A DNA stretch of 64,000 nt, from positions 206,806-270,805 of the forward strand of contig JTDE01000263.1 in the NCBI GenBank assembly GCA_014338405.1, read 5' to 3'. Position numbers and translations under genes: made by a program. Under the pieces are notes generated by a model. That model was not told where the DNA came from. It searched no databases and saw only the letters and a list, made by a program, of their open reading frames with translations. Below are positions 36,295 to 48,140 of the stretch, in pieces (positions within the stretch are counted from its first letter, which is position 1; each line of letters starts with the position of its first letter). This DNA is from Paragonimus skrjabini miyazakii. Taxonomy: Eukaryota; Platyhelminthes; Trematoda; Plagiorchiida; Troglotrematidae.

Positions 36295-36316
36295 CGACTG
36301 TTTTTTCAAACAGTCG
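36295..36316. repeat. 9-bp hairpin at the end of the orphan Ig exon
   Basis: CGACTGTTT and AAACAGTCG separated by TTTC. It lies where the Ig-like frame leaves the family pattern. Confidence 0.6.
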
Positions 36317-36526
36317 TGAGTTCCTGGTGCAGTACGGTTCCACTCTTCTATGGTAAAATTGTTGTTTTGTGATGTCAGTTCCTTTCGACTTACGAGAGTG
36401 TATCCGCCATCCAGGTAGGTGATTCGACCAAGAATGGGATTGAGTGGCTGACCGTCTTTTAGCCAACGTACATTTATAAGTGGATTGAGAATAACACAAC
36501 GTTGTGAGCAAGTTGTAATACCCTAC
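36296..36526 (-). pseudogene. Orphan Ig-like exon fragment, out of order in the hemicentin intron
   Basis: A minus-strand reading frame encodes an Ig-like segment: LINVRWLKDGQPLNP (C strand), GRITYLDGGYTLVSRKEL, and EEWNRTAPGTHDC (F strand). WLKDGxPL is typical of I-set Ig domains. It lies between VWA exons b and c, although all other Ig exons come after the linker. The DxGxYxC motif is degraded (A, H at the D and Y positions), no good acceptor or phase-compatible donor is visible, and its 5' part overlaps a LINE RT fragment. I read it as a decayed duplicate exon. An alternatively used exon, or part of a nested Ig gene, is possible. Ends are approximate. Confidence 0.5.
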
Positions 36527-36664
36527 GTTTCAACTACCTCGGGTGGCCTTCCTCAGGGTGTTGTTTTCACTCCATTTATCATTAACATGTTAAGCACGAC
36601 GCCCAAACTGTTTGACTTCATTCGTACAAAATTTGGTGTGGATATCTTACAACTGATTAGTAGT
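36482..36664 (+). pseudogene. Non-LTR retrotransposon RT relic, copy 2
   Basis: The plus-strand frame reads RITQRCEQVVIPYVSTTSGG followed by LPQGVVFTPFIINMLSTTP. This is the RT motif B context of LINEs (family pattern SGVPQGSVLGPLLF). About 60 codons remain, ending at a stop near 36664. Its left end lies inside or against the orphan Ig-like exon that is coded on the opposite strand. Confidence 0.7.
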
Positions 36665-38579
36665 TAAATGTCCATTGCATCTCAGTGCTCACGACAAACT
36701 GGAATACTTACGGCTTTTAGAACAGTTTTATGGCGAGGGTAAGAGTGATCTAAACGATCACAAATAATGTCTCGCGTGCCTTGAAACAAACCATATAGCC
36801 AAAGAGTACTGACTATTTACTTGATGTTCAGTGTCTTACAGCAGTAAATAACACCACACTAAAATGTATCAATGAGTGTCAGCTTAAGACTGCACTTGGG
36901 ACTCGGAAATATCCATTGCATATCCGTGTTAAGAAAAATGTAACGAATATTCGTATAAGATCTGTTTCGGTCTGGCAAGTAGGTCTCAAATATATGGTAA
37001 ATACACACCCCTTCTGAAAAACTGCTCCGATTGATCACAGGCTAATCAGAACTCAACGTAAATATTAGTCTCGGGTCTATTGATTTTTGTGTAAACCTTA
37101 GTACTCTTCACTGTATCGAGCAAACCAAATATAGCAACACTAGTCTGAAACTACATTCCCTATCTGAAGACCTGTCTATGAAGGTGCGCATGACACTTGT
37201 GATGGTGTGCTTACCAAATGATTGGATATCTGGTTCAGCCATTCACACAAATGGTTGATCACTGATCTTTACTTAGTTTATTTTCTGACATCGTTGGTAT
37301 GATGCTGAGTTTTGATGTGTCTATCTCACGTTAAATAATAGGCCGGAAAATTAAGACTAGAGGCCAACTGTGTTCACGGGACATCTAACTAGTTTGACTC
37401 CTGTGGGAGCCTACACATTCGGTGTTAAAGTCAACAATGAGCAGCTGTCAAAAGATGAGGCTGTTTGACTGCACGATCTCGAGACTGAACAAGTTAACCT
37501 CGTAAATACAAATGAACAGTTGATTCTTTTGGAAGCGATAAAGACGTTTGAAGTCTGTGCCATTTTTTGAGGAGTCAATATAAGACAAGTATCCCATGGC
37601 ATCCGGGTTTGGAAGCGTTCACTGATGGTCGTAGAACTACATAGAAGTTATAGCTAACAAATGATCCACGGATTCTACTTAAGTAGTTTGAAAGAGTAGA
37701 AGTGCAGGTATTGAAAGAAATTTTAGCAGCTTTTCCTCTACAGAGTTTGCGAAAAGCTTTCATTTTTTATTTCAAAGTGGAAAAATACTAGAGATCATCA
37801 GTTCTGCAGTGCGAGATTCTTTCAGAGATATTTAAGGACGAAAGCGAAAGACACGTCGATAGACAACCGTAACACAATCCATACAACTATCTAATTTGAA
37901 AAGAGGTGTTGGATTTCAAAGGCCAGTGATGATTTTGTTACAGTCTATTGTGACAGCTTGCTGGTGTGATTTTGAGTCGCTTAACTCTGTTATGTGTGCC
38001 TGATCGAAAGTCGTTGATTTCTCGGACCCTGTGGCGATTTGGGTTAAATAGTAGTCGGTTTCGCACTCGTTTTTACACTTCACGACTTCATCTGTTCAGC
38101 AGTTCTTTTGTTGCACATCCCGGCTCATCCCATAAGACTGCTATACTCGCCAAATTAAGATGATAGTCTTTTAGTGGCGTAAACGCTTCTTCATGTTGTG
38201 CCGTCAGTGTTAAGTCCTCGAGGCATCGCCCTTATCTAACCTCGAAGCAGTTCCCTCATGAGTGGCGTCCATCTGAATATTGTTGTTTTGTGTCAACAGC
38301 ACGGTATTTTCCAATCGATGAGGAAAAGGTAACAGTTTTGACAACTTACTCTTAGGTTTGTAAGCCTGTAGAACAGTCACTCGTTTTCTAATGACACACT
38401 AAAGTGACCTCTTATTCAGCAGTCAGTTTGTCTAGGCTTTGCTTCACATTGGCCTAACGATTCAGTTATCTCCAGTGCACAGTCTTTTTGTGAGCTGACA
38501 CAGTTTGCATTCCGACTGTGTTAGTTGCACTGCTTGATGTTCATTTTAGTTCATGCATTATTCAGTCCATGGTTTTGTA

Positions 38580-38610
38580 AAGTTGTGATTTTTGTAAAAA
38601 ATCACAACTT
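38580..38610. repeat. Perfect 14-bp hairpin with 3-nt loop
   Basis: AAGTTGTGATTTTT, loop GTA, then AAAAATCACAACTT. Perfect inverted repeat in the hemicentin intron b-c. Confidence 0.8.
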
Positions 38611-38984
38611 ACAGTCGTGTTTATCTTGTCTGTTATTGTTCGGTTTACTACCTTATAAAATCAATGTCTTCACAGCTGCTTCCAGATCTGACACTTAAAC
38701 CGGTTGAGTTACTGATGTAAACTGAACTAGTTGGCATTAACATCCGTTTCATGGACATGAGTTGCGGCTGTCCATCGATTATTTTTACTAAGTGGTCCCT
38801 AGGTCATACAGAATCACTATACTGATTAGGATGATGGGGTCGGCTTTGTACTTTGTTGTCTACAGCCCTATTTTAATGGACTTTGGGGTATTTCGATCAA
38901 GATGTTAATAAGCGTGGATTTATTCAACATCAGACATCTTACTCGTTTCGGGCTGTTTGGTTACTAGCTGAGTTAGTTCTGGTC

Positions 38985-39231
38985 TTGACTATCTGAAGTA
39001 CACCCCACTGCAGTTACAAGGAAACTGACACACAATGTGACAACTCGAAAAGACATAACATCTGCGTCTGATATGATGCAGAACTAGTCCCCCGGTAAGT
39101 TGAATCAAGTGTAACTGCATACCAACAGGTCTATGGGCTAGAACAAAGTTGACATATTTCATCAGATTTGTATGAGTAGAAGTACATCCCTTCGATTGGT
39201 TTGAACTGATTCGTTTAATTTTAATCAACAT
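38985..39231 (-). pseudogene. Third PLE relic (start of GIY-YIG domain)
   Basis: A minus-strand frame reads MKYVNFVLAHRPVGMQLHLI, GGLVLHHIRRRCYVFSS, then HIVCQFPCNCSGVYFR. The arrangement, including CQFPCNC ahead of a Y, matches the region just before and at the GIY-YIG start of the two better PLEs (for example HVVYQFTCSCGDICIG). Only about 80 codons are recognisable and no flanking arms were seen. Confidence 0.6.
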
Positions 39232-40437
39232 GATACGTGTACGAATTTCCGAGGATAACAGCCTACCATCAAACCCCTTCAGAAGATCGCTAAAGATTCG
39301 GATTTGTTTGACTCAGTGAAACATTATTTCGGTCAAATCAACATATTATGCACTAGGATTGAAACTGCTGATACTGACTAACTCATACATCTAAGACAGA
39401 CTAAACGCTGTATTGCATTATTCGAACGTCTAGTTCTGAGTTTTCTTTCAAGAGGACCAAACTGTCAATGGTTTCAGTTTTGTGCAGTAATTGTATTGAA
39501 CTGTATAAGAAGTTTAGATAGGAATAAAGATGAATCATACGGTTATAGAATATGATGACGCATAAGTTGGTTAGGACCGTGCCAGAAAAATGTGAAATTT
39601 TTAACTGAACCGATAGTATGCGCGGAAGCAAAAATCGGCTTAAAACCCGTTGTTTGTTCTGAATATTTTCTTGGTGGCTAACACCTGAATCTGTGAATAG
39701 ACTTGTACGTAACAATGAATAAAAATAAAATATGTATTTCAATAATTTGATCATGTTTGTGCTCCAGAGAGATAAATTTTTAAGACGCCGATGTTATAAA
39801 CTTTACTTTATGGGATTTATTTTCTACAGACGACAAATGTATGGCTGAGTGAATTGTACATTTAATCACTGATTCTCATGGTAGATCAGACAAATCCGGT
39901 TACCATGGCAAAAACCGACTAGGTGAAAATAGCCAGATTGACCAAGTTAGAACATTCACAAATGTCGTGCTGGGTCCACATTGATCGTAAGTTTTATAGA
40001 TGAACGTTTTGTTTAAAAATTCGCTGGCAACTAACGTGAAATCAACAGCTGCGATAACCAACGTGCTCCCCCGTAAGCTCGTAGGTTGGAGTTCTGCTGC
40101 TAGACGTGACCTTGATAAACACTAATGCAAGACTCTAACAGAAGCTGTCTGTACATTTCAAAAGCATGAACATAGCAGCTGTTTGCTTTGGGGGGCAGGT
40201 GTAAGCAAGCACAATATAATTAAAATGTACTCATTAGTCCCAATACACGGCGATATGCATTAAACTGTAGTGGGATATTCTAGCACCCTGTCACTCCAAA
40301 AGACGTTGAGGTACAGATGAATAAATGACTGATTGTACAGATATTTGCAAGAGTGGACGCACAGAGTGTTCTTAAGGAAATCTCTAGAAACCTGTTTGCA
40401 CATAAACAACAGATCAACTACGGCAGTGCAAACACAC

Positions 40438-40560
40438 CTCGTTCACTTGACCTTTCCCAATGATGTACAACTGACCAGAACTGACAGTTGCAATTTGTCG
40501 GTATGCTTCGAAACCCGGTTCGTCTGTTGTATTACAGAATCCGGTCAGCACGAACACCAC
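40438..40560 (-). CDS. HMCN1: Hemicentin-like gene, exon b: VWA domain, C-terminal part
   Basis: Exactly 41 codons, phase 0 at both ends, between acceptor tttctgttcag and donor GAG/gtgtgt. It continues exon a without interruption: VVFVLTGFC is the next VWA beta strand, and YRQIATVSSGQLYIIGKGQV matches the end of the hemicentin VWA domain (the family has ...ASTSSGQVF...KKQVNE). The exon is too short to stand out as an ORF and was found by following the expected protein. Its gtgtgt donor is weaker than its neighbours' donors. Confidence 0.92.
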
Positions 40561-42674
40561 CTGAACAGAAATAAGGGAAAGAAGCGAAACGTTGTTAGCT
40601 AACTCGAGTGGGTGTTATCCACTGATTCACGTTTAAGTACAGACAGATTTGGCTCAAACATTCAGGTAAATGATACACTTGCCAAATTGTTGGCAGACAA
40701 CATTGCCAAAGACGCATGTAAATATTGGCGCGTGGGATTTGGTCAAGCGTGTGTGTTTTTGTTACAAAGCCAACATACTGTGCTATTTGATATCCTCTGT
40801 TTGGTTGTCTCACTGCTACAGAGGGAATTTGTGGAAATTACTGTCACTAACCTCTCGCAAGCCGGTCGTCGGAAAACGTTTGTTATATCCTACACGTTAT
40901 TATGAAAGAAAGTGTAGCGAACAAATCTATTTTTAGTTATTCGCTGTTTGTTTTAATGGAAGAAGATGCATTGGTTGTTCGATCCGACGTCTGTCTGAAC
41001 AGGTCAGTTGAATTCAAACAGCGTGGCTCAGTAGCGAGATATTGAGATCAGTGAACAAACCATTACTAGATTTCCATGTGTTAGCTGAATACTACTTTTC
41101 CAACTCACTCAGATTTCTTACTTGGATATACTTTAACTTCACGAAAGATAGCCTGTTCATTTCTTTTCAGTCAACTATTCGTGCTCATTTACTCGAGCGT
41201 TAGCTGCAACCTGGTATGTCGTCGCGCTCTATTCCACCCACTACAGAACAGTCCCCGTAAGTGCACTTGTTGTCAGATGACCTACGGTTTGTCCTCTTGA
41301 AATAAGGCTTACATTTCATAAATTTGCAAGTGTTTCCAACTAAAATTCGAATGCACGCTTTCTAGGAACACTATCAAGAAGACCAATTGAGTGTCACTGA
41401 AGTGTATTGTCCAAATATAGTTTTACCATCTATTTTCCCCCGCGCATTCTGATGGTCATTCATTCAATGCTTCGAAACTGTTTCAACTGAAAAAATCTAT
41501 AACCTCTTAGAAGTGTTGGCCACAGAACAAACTGGACGACACTCGTAAATTACAGTGAGTAGATTGTGGTGGATATGGATGCGTGGATGTAGGTGTATGC
41601 AACTCAGAAAAGTACAGTATGAAAAGTTAGGATCTGTTGACAAACTAATAGAAACGTGGTTACAACTGTGTATGTGATCACTGTCATGGTCAAACTGGTT
41701 CTGTAACAGGCACCTTGTGAACCTCTAACCATCCGTTTCAAATCCATCAGATATCTTGAGTAGCCTACTACATCTCAAGCGAACATACAAAGTATAATGT
41801 GATGGACAAAGTTGCGTATGTTCAATCATTCTCGACAGTACGTCGTTACCTGCCGGACTAACATTTTTTCAGCGTAAAATGTTGCAAGAACTGTGTGATT
41901 AAACAAAATCTATGGGTTATCTTCGGTAATTTGAGCTGTGGTTATGTTAAAAAAAGATAACAGCCATGACGTAATATTTCGGTTGATCTCGCCCTTTTGA
42001 AGAGAACGCCGTTTTCATTTTTCACATGATGACTAGCTGTCTGGCTTATGAAAAATTTGATTGTTCGCGGTCAGAGTAATTTTTCATTTATGCAATATGC
42101 ACAATAAATAGTTGTCCGGTTGTGGACGTCGTAAGATTTTCTGAAGTGGAGAATGCTTCAGCTTTTCAGAGGGTCTCATTTAAACTTTGAACCTGAAGAG
42201 GATACTAAACGACAGGCTGACCTCAGCTCTGCATGTAATTAAGTCGAAGAAAACAATTTTTTGCGATATTCATTGAGGGAAATGTAATCTTACTGATGGA
42301 CTTCTGCTGAAAACTACTGATAAGTATTAGCCTCACTGGATGTACTTTAGATGACAAACAGTTGATAAATTGCATGTCAAATATTAGAGGATGTTTCTGT
42401 TTTACTGTGAAATCATCTTCGTCACGAAAGTTTACTATCCCAAGTTCATGTTTTCTAATGCGTAGCCAACATGTGACACTAATGTATTTATGTTTCACAT
42501 GTTGCCATCACGACTTTAATGACAGATTTAATAACCCACGCGCAAAAACGATCTCTGTTTTCTACAGTTCGTGAAAGTTTGATCAATAATCGAAACTAAC
42601 ACGTTGCGGTACATGTTCATTGTGCATCCACAGCTTTCGTATCTTCTGACCATGAACATTATGTATTTGCTTAC

Positions 42675-42904
42675 CTGACTCTGTTTCTGTTGAATCAAAT
42701 TGAGCACGTTCGCCGTTCTGTTGTAGTCCTTTGCACTACTGTCAGTGAATACATAGATCAAAGAATTTGGACGTGACGCCTCCAGAGCCAGCTCAATCCC
42801 GGTGATGGTCATTTCTGGGCAGTCGCCTCCACCTTGAGTGTAAACACTCTCTAGGTAGTGATAGAAGGTCTTGGTGGAAGTGGTCACACGAGCTGGTCCC
42901 ACGT
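42675..42904 (-). CDS. HMCN1: Hemicentin-like gene, exon a: VWA domain, middle part
   Basis: Encodes part of the von Willebrand A domain of a hemicentin, a secreted matrix protein. The acceptor is tttccaatag and the donor is CAG/gtaagc. The exon opens with the last 2 nt of a split codon, followed by 76 codons. Diagnostic stretches are YTQGGGDCPEM (residues 21-31), YVFTDSSAKDY (50-60) and LIQQKQSQ at the end; these are the typical hemicentin VWA motifs. The upstream exon with the MIDAS DxTGS motif is not found in the window. HMCN1, HMCN2 and nematode him-4 type cannot be told apart here; the symbol means the family. Confidence 0.93.
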
Positions 42905-44953
42905 CTATTGGAAATACGAAACGATAGGAAAATCAAACGTAAACTTCTCACAAATGTGAGCGCCTTGATAATATCACCCCATTCGCTGAGGAAAAATTCA
43001 TGATCTGAATGCTGAGTTAACAGACAATCTGAGCACTGAATCCTTAACTCTAATCGTCAAACCCACCAGTCTTCTTGATTATTTCAAGCTCATATGACTG
43101 AATTAGCTATGCTATTACCACACAGCTACAGGTGGGTCACATCAAACTGGGAGGCAAAGGATGATGATACTAGGGATATGAATTTATACATCAGCAAATG
43201 GTCCCCTGTCCATCCGGGAACCAACTGTTGTTATCAAATCATTATGGACCAGCGAGGCCAACGCGTGTTTACTGTGTACAGTGTTGAGACGTTAACGTTT
43301 GTAGTGTCAGCCATTTTGGTCAGAACCACATGGGAAAATAATTTGCAGAACGACCCTTAGAAAACGTGAAGGTTGCTCAGAGACGTCAATGTTAGGGCCA
43401 GTCTCTTTGCAACAAGTCGTTTGTCTCAAAGTATGCATGCCTGACGTATACTGAACAAACAGGTTTATCACATCCTTTGATATATGCCTGATGGACAGGA
43501 TGTTTAATTTATGCACAGCATCCATTTCATTTTTCCTTGTCACATATCTAAAATACATTGCAGTCATCATTCATTACCCCTTCAGAAGAATTGCGTGATA
43601 GTGTTTCTTTATTTCGTCATATCCTCTTAAGCCCTGGACAGAAGGAAAAGTTTTCTTACTTGACAGAAGGCTTTTTTATGGGTTTTATCATAGTAAAACT
43701 GTTGGCGGAATACCGAATCTTCGCTGTGATAAGGTAAACGTATCGGAAGAATTCATACTTTTTGGAGAAAAAAGAAAACAGTTGTAGCCTGTGAAATGTC
43801 TACGCCGCGGTAGTGAAATGGAAGCGTTCAATAAATCTCTTTGGGATATGTGTCGTCCGCTTCGTCGACCAAAATGAACAATTTTCGGTGACCATACAAT
43901 CAAAGTTGAGTAAATCTAGAGCGAACTTTTCCAAACTTTACCGTAACCAAAATTGGAAACCGTCTTTGAGTTGTGCTGTTAATTACCCGTTGTTACCAAA
44001 GATCACTTATCTGTTCATAGGGTGAAAAGTCTTAGTAACTGAGGTACGTCAGTCTTCTTATTTTGATTCGCAATGTTTAGTAAGCTACGCTGTACGTACA
44101 CATGTGGAGTACGGTATACATTGGATGAGATGCCCAAGATACACCCTCAAGGTATTCTTACGAATATTTTTTGCATGAACAAATTAGACAGAGAAATTGA
44201 TAGCACAACGTAGAGAATAACAAATTCCCTGAAAATGACGAAAATGTTTCTTCAATTACTGTGCTTGTCAGAAGGCACATTAAGTCAACGATTGGAAATT
44301 TCTTAATTGTACACGGAATAGTCAGGAATTCCAAAACATCTACAATGAAATTCAGTGTACACTTAAATTTATGCTGTATCCAAATAGTGGTGACTGGAAT
44401 TTGGCGATCGTGTTGCTTATACTGATCATGATTTTCAGTTCAGCTGCATCACTCGAAATTAATATTCAGACTGTTGTCCAGTTAAATGGGAACTGTGTGC
44501 AACGACATAATTAACTACCGTTCAATTGGTTTACATCCTTTTGGTGCGCATTTACACGGTCCATCTGAAGTTAACAGGTTTTCCGTGGTCAAGGTTATAA
44601 ACAGATACTCGACGAGAGGCTTCTTCCATTTTGGACCCCACATGATAGAGAATTTCCGAAAGGTTTCTGAACCGAGTTAAAGTTTACACTCACAAAATCA
44701 CCACTGCTATGAACACTGCTTGTGATAAGGGTGAATAATACCATTGTTTTAGTTTCGTTGGTCCTTGCGCTTCCTTTTTTCATGGGCTGAAATCGATCAG
44801 CCGCTTTGTGGTTGGCCTGCAAACGAGCAGGCATCCACCATAGCCCCAAAATGGGTTGAGGAAAGGATTTTGCAAACGGTTGTTCTCAGTGACTACCAGT
44901 GCAACGGCTAAGGAAACTAATTCACATACCTTCCTACAACCCCAATGTTCTTG

Positions 44954-45035
44954 ACTCCGTAGTCTAGTGGATAAGTGCCTGGGCTATAGTCTGCTACTTA
45001 TTCACACGTCGTGGGTTCGATTCTCCGACGTGCCT
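44954..45035 (+). repeat. Second tRNA-like head (A and B boxes), probable SINE or pseudogene
   Basis: A box TAGTCTAGTGGATAAG and B box GGGTTCGATTCTC are visible at tRNA-like spacing. The start GACTCCG has no matching acceptor partner and the T stem is imperfect. Unrelated in sequence to the abundant tRNA-headed repeat. Downstream sequence (CTGCAGAGACCCAACCAGGT) may be a SINE body, but no second copy was found in the window. Confidence 0.45.
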
Positions 45036-47959
45036 GGTGCTGCAGAGACCCAACCAGGTCGAAAACAGCTGTTCATCACTTTGCTGGTGATCACTGGGAC
45101 CAATCGTTTGCAATGAACAATTGTTAATTGATAAACGGATTTGATATGGAAGGAATTTGCTTTGCGTAATGCTGGTTTGTCGCGGTTTTCTCATTCACAT
45201 AGGCCTTTGATTTTTGTCACGTCGGAAGACATTACAGCGTAGTTTCTTTCTCATTCAGTGGCTTTATTATTACACAAGAATGTTCTTATCAGAAGTTGAA
45301 CTGTACTTGAGCTTGTCTGGGCATTACCTCGTGGACCTCATACTAGCGATGATAAAAACCGTCAACACTTCCGAACTCACCATGTCAATACCCATCAACA
45401 GCCATTCCGGTAAGACACCTAAAACATGTTACAATCCTTAGCTGTATTACTGTTGAAAGGCAATACCTTTATTATTGATGATCCGTGATTGCTTAAGGAA
45501 ATTTTTATGTCATGTGGTACTTTTTGTCAATATATGGTTTAATAATTTTCAGCAATTTTTGTTCGACCTCGCCTCATTACAGAATTCATTAGGGCAACGT
45601 AAACTCACAATCCGATAGGCTCTTATCGTATAATGTTCGTTGAAATTATAGTAGCAGGAAATTATCCGGTAAAACTCCAGACAACAGCAACTATGCTCTA
45701 TTCGCAAAAGTTTTTCATTAATTGTCGATTTCACTGACACGACCCTGTCATAAGTTCCTGCATACTTTTTCTTAAGTGTATAGCTACTCAGTGCCCAGTT
45801 GCCCGTTCCGAATTTTAGTTACTCTTCAAACCAGTTTTTAGAGTTCATCGAATGATCTAGTGTACAAAAAGATGGACACTTCAGTTGCTGCTACTGCACA
45901 ACAGTAACGTAATAATATTATTGTTAATGTCAATCACTGTTATTTGTGTAATTTTCTATTTTGCAGTGTTGTTGAACGTGGAATAACACTGTCCGCTTAA
46001 TCCTCACCATTCAAGATGTACAAAACAAACTATCGATTCGAACTAGGTACTTTGGAGCAACTTCCATGTTGCATGTTGAATCCCACACTTATTTTTGTCA
46101 GTCATACAGCGGTAAATATCAAGCTACACCAGGCTATTGGTACCTTAGTTCCGTTGTATGAACCATGTAAACATCTCGTTCATCAACGATACTTTTCTGC
46201 TCATTATGGTTTACCTCCACTACGTAGTAGTTTGCTTGAATGACTGAGTGCTTTTCTCATATTGATGGGTTGAGCGATACAAGATCGGGAAGAGCTCCAT
46301 TCTACATGACAGCTAATTGTCTACAACGTCACAAACGTAACACGGACTACACTAATCATAAGACTAAGAATCAGTAATCACATATGGATTGCACTACGCG
46401 AGACATTCCGTGATCGCGGCTATAGTGTGCCCATGGGGAAGACCTGTCACACTTGAAGTACGACCTCTTTCTACTTGCACACTTTTCTTTGTGCAGGCGG
46501 TTCGAGTGATTTTCTTGTAGTAGCTCTTATCCCCGTACTGAGTGAAAATTACATTGTTGATCCGGTTTCTAAAACTCGAGCGTAAACCAGTATATAATTT
46601 TAAACGGTGGTCAGCAGAATTTGTTTGTACATTTTGTTTGTACAGCTATTTGGTTTTAACGGAATTAGCTTCCAGTTACTCACGTCAATAGAAAGTTGTT
46701 TTTCTCACGAAATTATTTTCGCTTCCAAACCTGACTTATTACGTATACCTGTACTTTCTGGGGATTTTGTTCCTGTGGTCAGAAAAGAACAAGGTTAGAA
46801 AAAGCCAAGCGGCGTCGAAACAGTACACTTTTGCGCTGCGCAAATTTCGAGCTTGTTATTTTTGCCTCATCACGTCATCTCGAAAAAATCTTGTATCTTT
46901 CCAAAACCGGAAATGGCAACGAACCTACAAAGACAGATACCTGATATTCCAATTCGGCAAAAAAATGATGGCGTGCAAGAAACCAACATTTTATGGTTGA
47001 AAAAAATTGAAATTTACCCACGTAAACCTTCTGGAAAATGTTGGGTTAACCGATACCGGGTAATCACACGCTATGTTATTAAAACACTGTGGCGAAACTT
47101 TAAGACGTGAACTAAAAAACAAGTTTTCCCAATTAATCATCAGGCTTCATTTAAATTATGCGGATGATTTAGGTTGGTGTGAAATGCAATCAAACAAAAC
47201 AATGAGCCTGTATTATGGGAAAGAAACGTATGTATACATTCAACCTTAGAGTGAGGAAACATAGACTTTACTTTAGGGAATTGGTTTGCTTCGGGCTTAT
47301 CACAATCATTTGAGATTGACATAAGGTTATTTATAAAGTTTAAAGTACTAACAGTGCTTGATTGATAAAATGGATTGTCTAGTGACGAAAAGAATACTTA
47401 ACCCTCAGTCTCGTGTTTTCTGGCAATCAAGTTATAAAATGGTTCAACGTATTCATAAGCAGACACCTCACGAGCAGTAGTGAGCTCATTCAGAAAATTG
47501 GTGAGAAATTAAAGACAACTATCACAGCTTTCGTAGCCATACCAATATTCTGGCCGGCTCTTTCCAAGATTAATGAATTCATATATATCTTTTGTAACAC
47601 ACTGCCCGTAAAACATGCCTTTGCCATGAAAGTCCAGTGAAGTTTTCTTTGAAGGTAACCGAGTTGACCAACTAGCCAACTGCTTTACAGTAAGCAAGGT
47701 CAAACTGGTCCATCAGTCACATTCGTTTGTGAATGATCTGGAAGTTGTCCAATTATTTTGAGAAGGGGGTGATATATCTGTCTCTTTGGTTTTTAATGGT
47801 GACCATACAGTTAAGACTTGTCGTAAATAGAAAGGACAGTAGCCACCAAACCTACTAGACGATTTTGTGATTGACGCTTCAAGTCAGCAAAGTGGTTATC
47901 TCACCCCTTCTCTAAATAATTAGAAAATCTCCTGAATTACTCCCAAATGAATGTAGCCG

Positions 47960-48140
47960 ATAGGACAGTTCGGCCATGCTTACTGTGAGACAGTTGATGA
48001 AGTGATCAACATTGTCACTTCCTGAAAACTTGGATGAAGTCCAATGTCGGGCCGCGATATAGAGCTGAAATTACTGACGAGCTGTAACAGGAGCGAAACT
48101 AGAGTCCAACGTTGCCCTGTGAAAGGAGCCAGCGGAAAAA
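47960..48140 (+). repeat. tRNA-headed repeat, old solitary plus copy
   Basis: Strongly diverged but collinear with the family: GTTCGGCCATGCTTACTGTG, then GTCCAATGTCGGGCC in place of the B-box region, then TACTGACGAGCTGTAACAGG and GCGAAACTAGAGTCC. I found no minus partner nearby. Confidence 0.55.

Larger units (their letters stand above)
33517..40437 (-). other. Hemicentin intron b-c (6921 bp)
   Basis: Contains the exon-like segment at 34655, two LINE RT relics, the orphan Ig-like exon, the GC-richer island, the 14-bp hairpin and the third PLE relic. Confidence 0.75.

Noticed and set aside
39401..39754. 117-codon minus ORF
   Set aside because: AT-rich, low-complexity reading; no recognised family.
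42223..42498. 91-codon minus ORF next to VWA exon a
   Set aside because: It lies in the a-b intron, the protein joins without it, and it has no domain signature.
44595..44849. Possible first exon with a short signal peptide and a gtgagt donor (minus strand)
   Set aside because: The hydrophobic core is too short, and no VWA N-terminal exon lies between it and exon a.
46607..47110. Cluster of overlapping plus ORFs
   Set aside because: I tested them for RT and nuclease motifs and found none.
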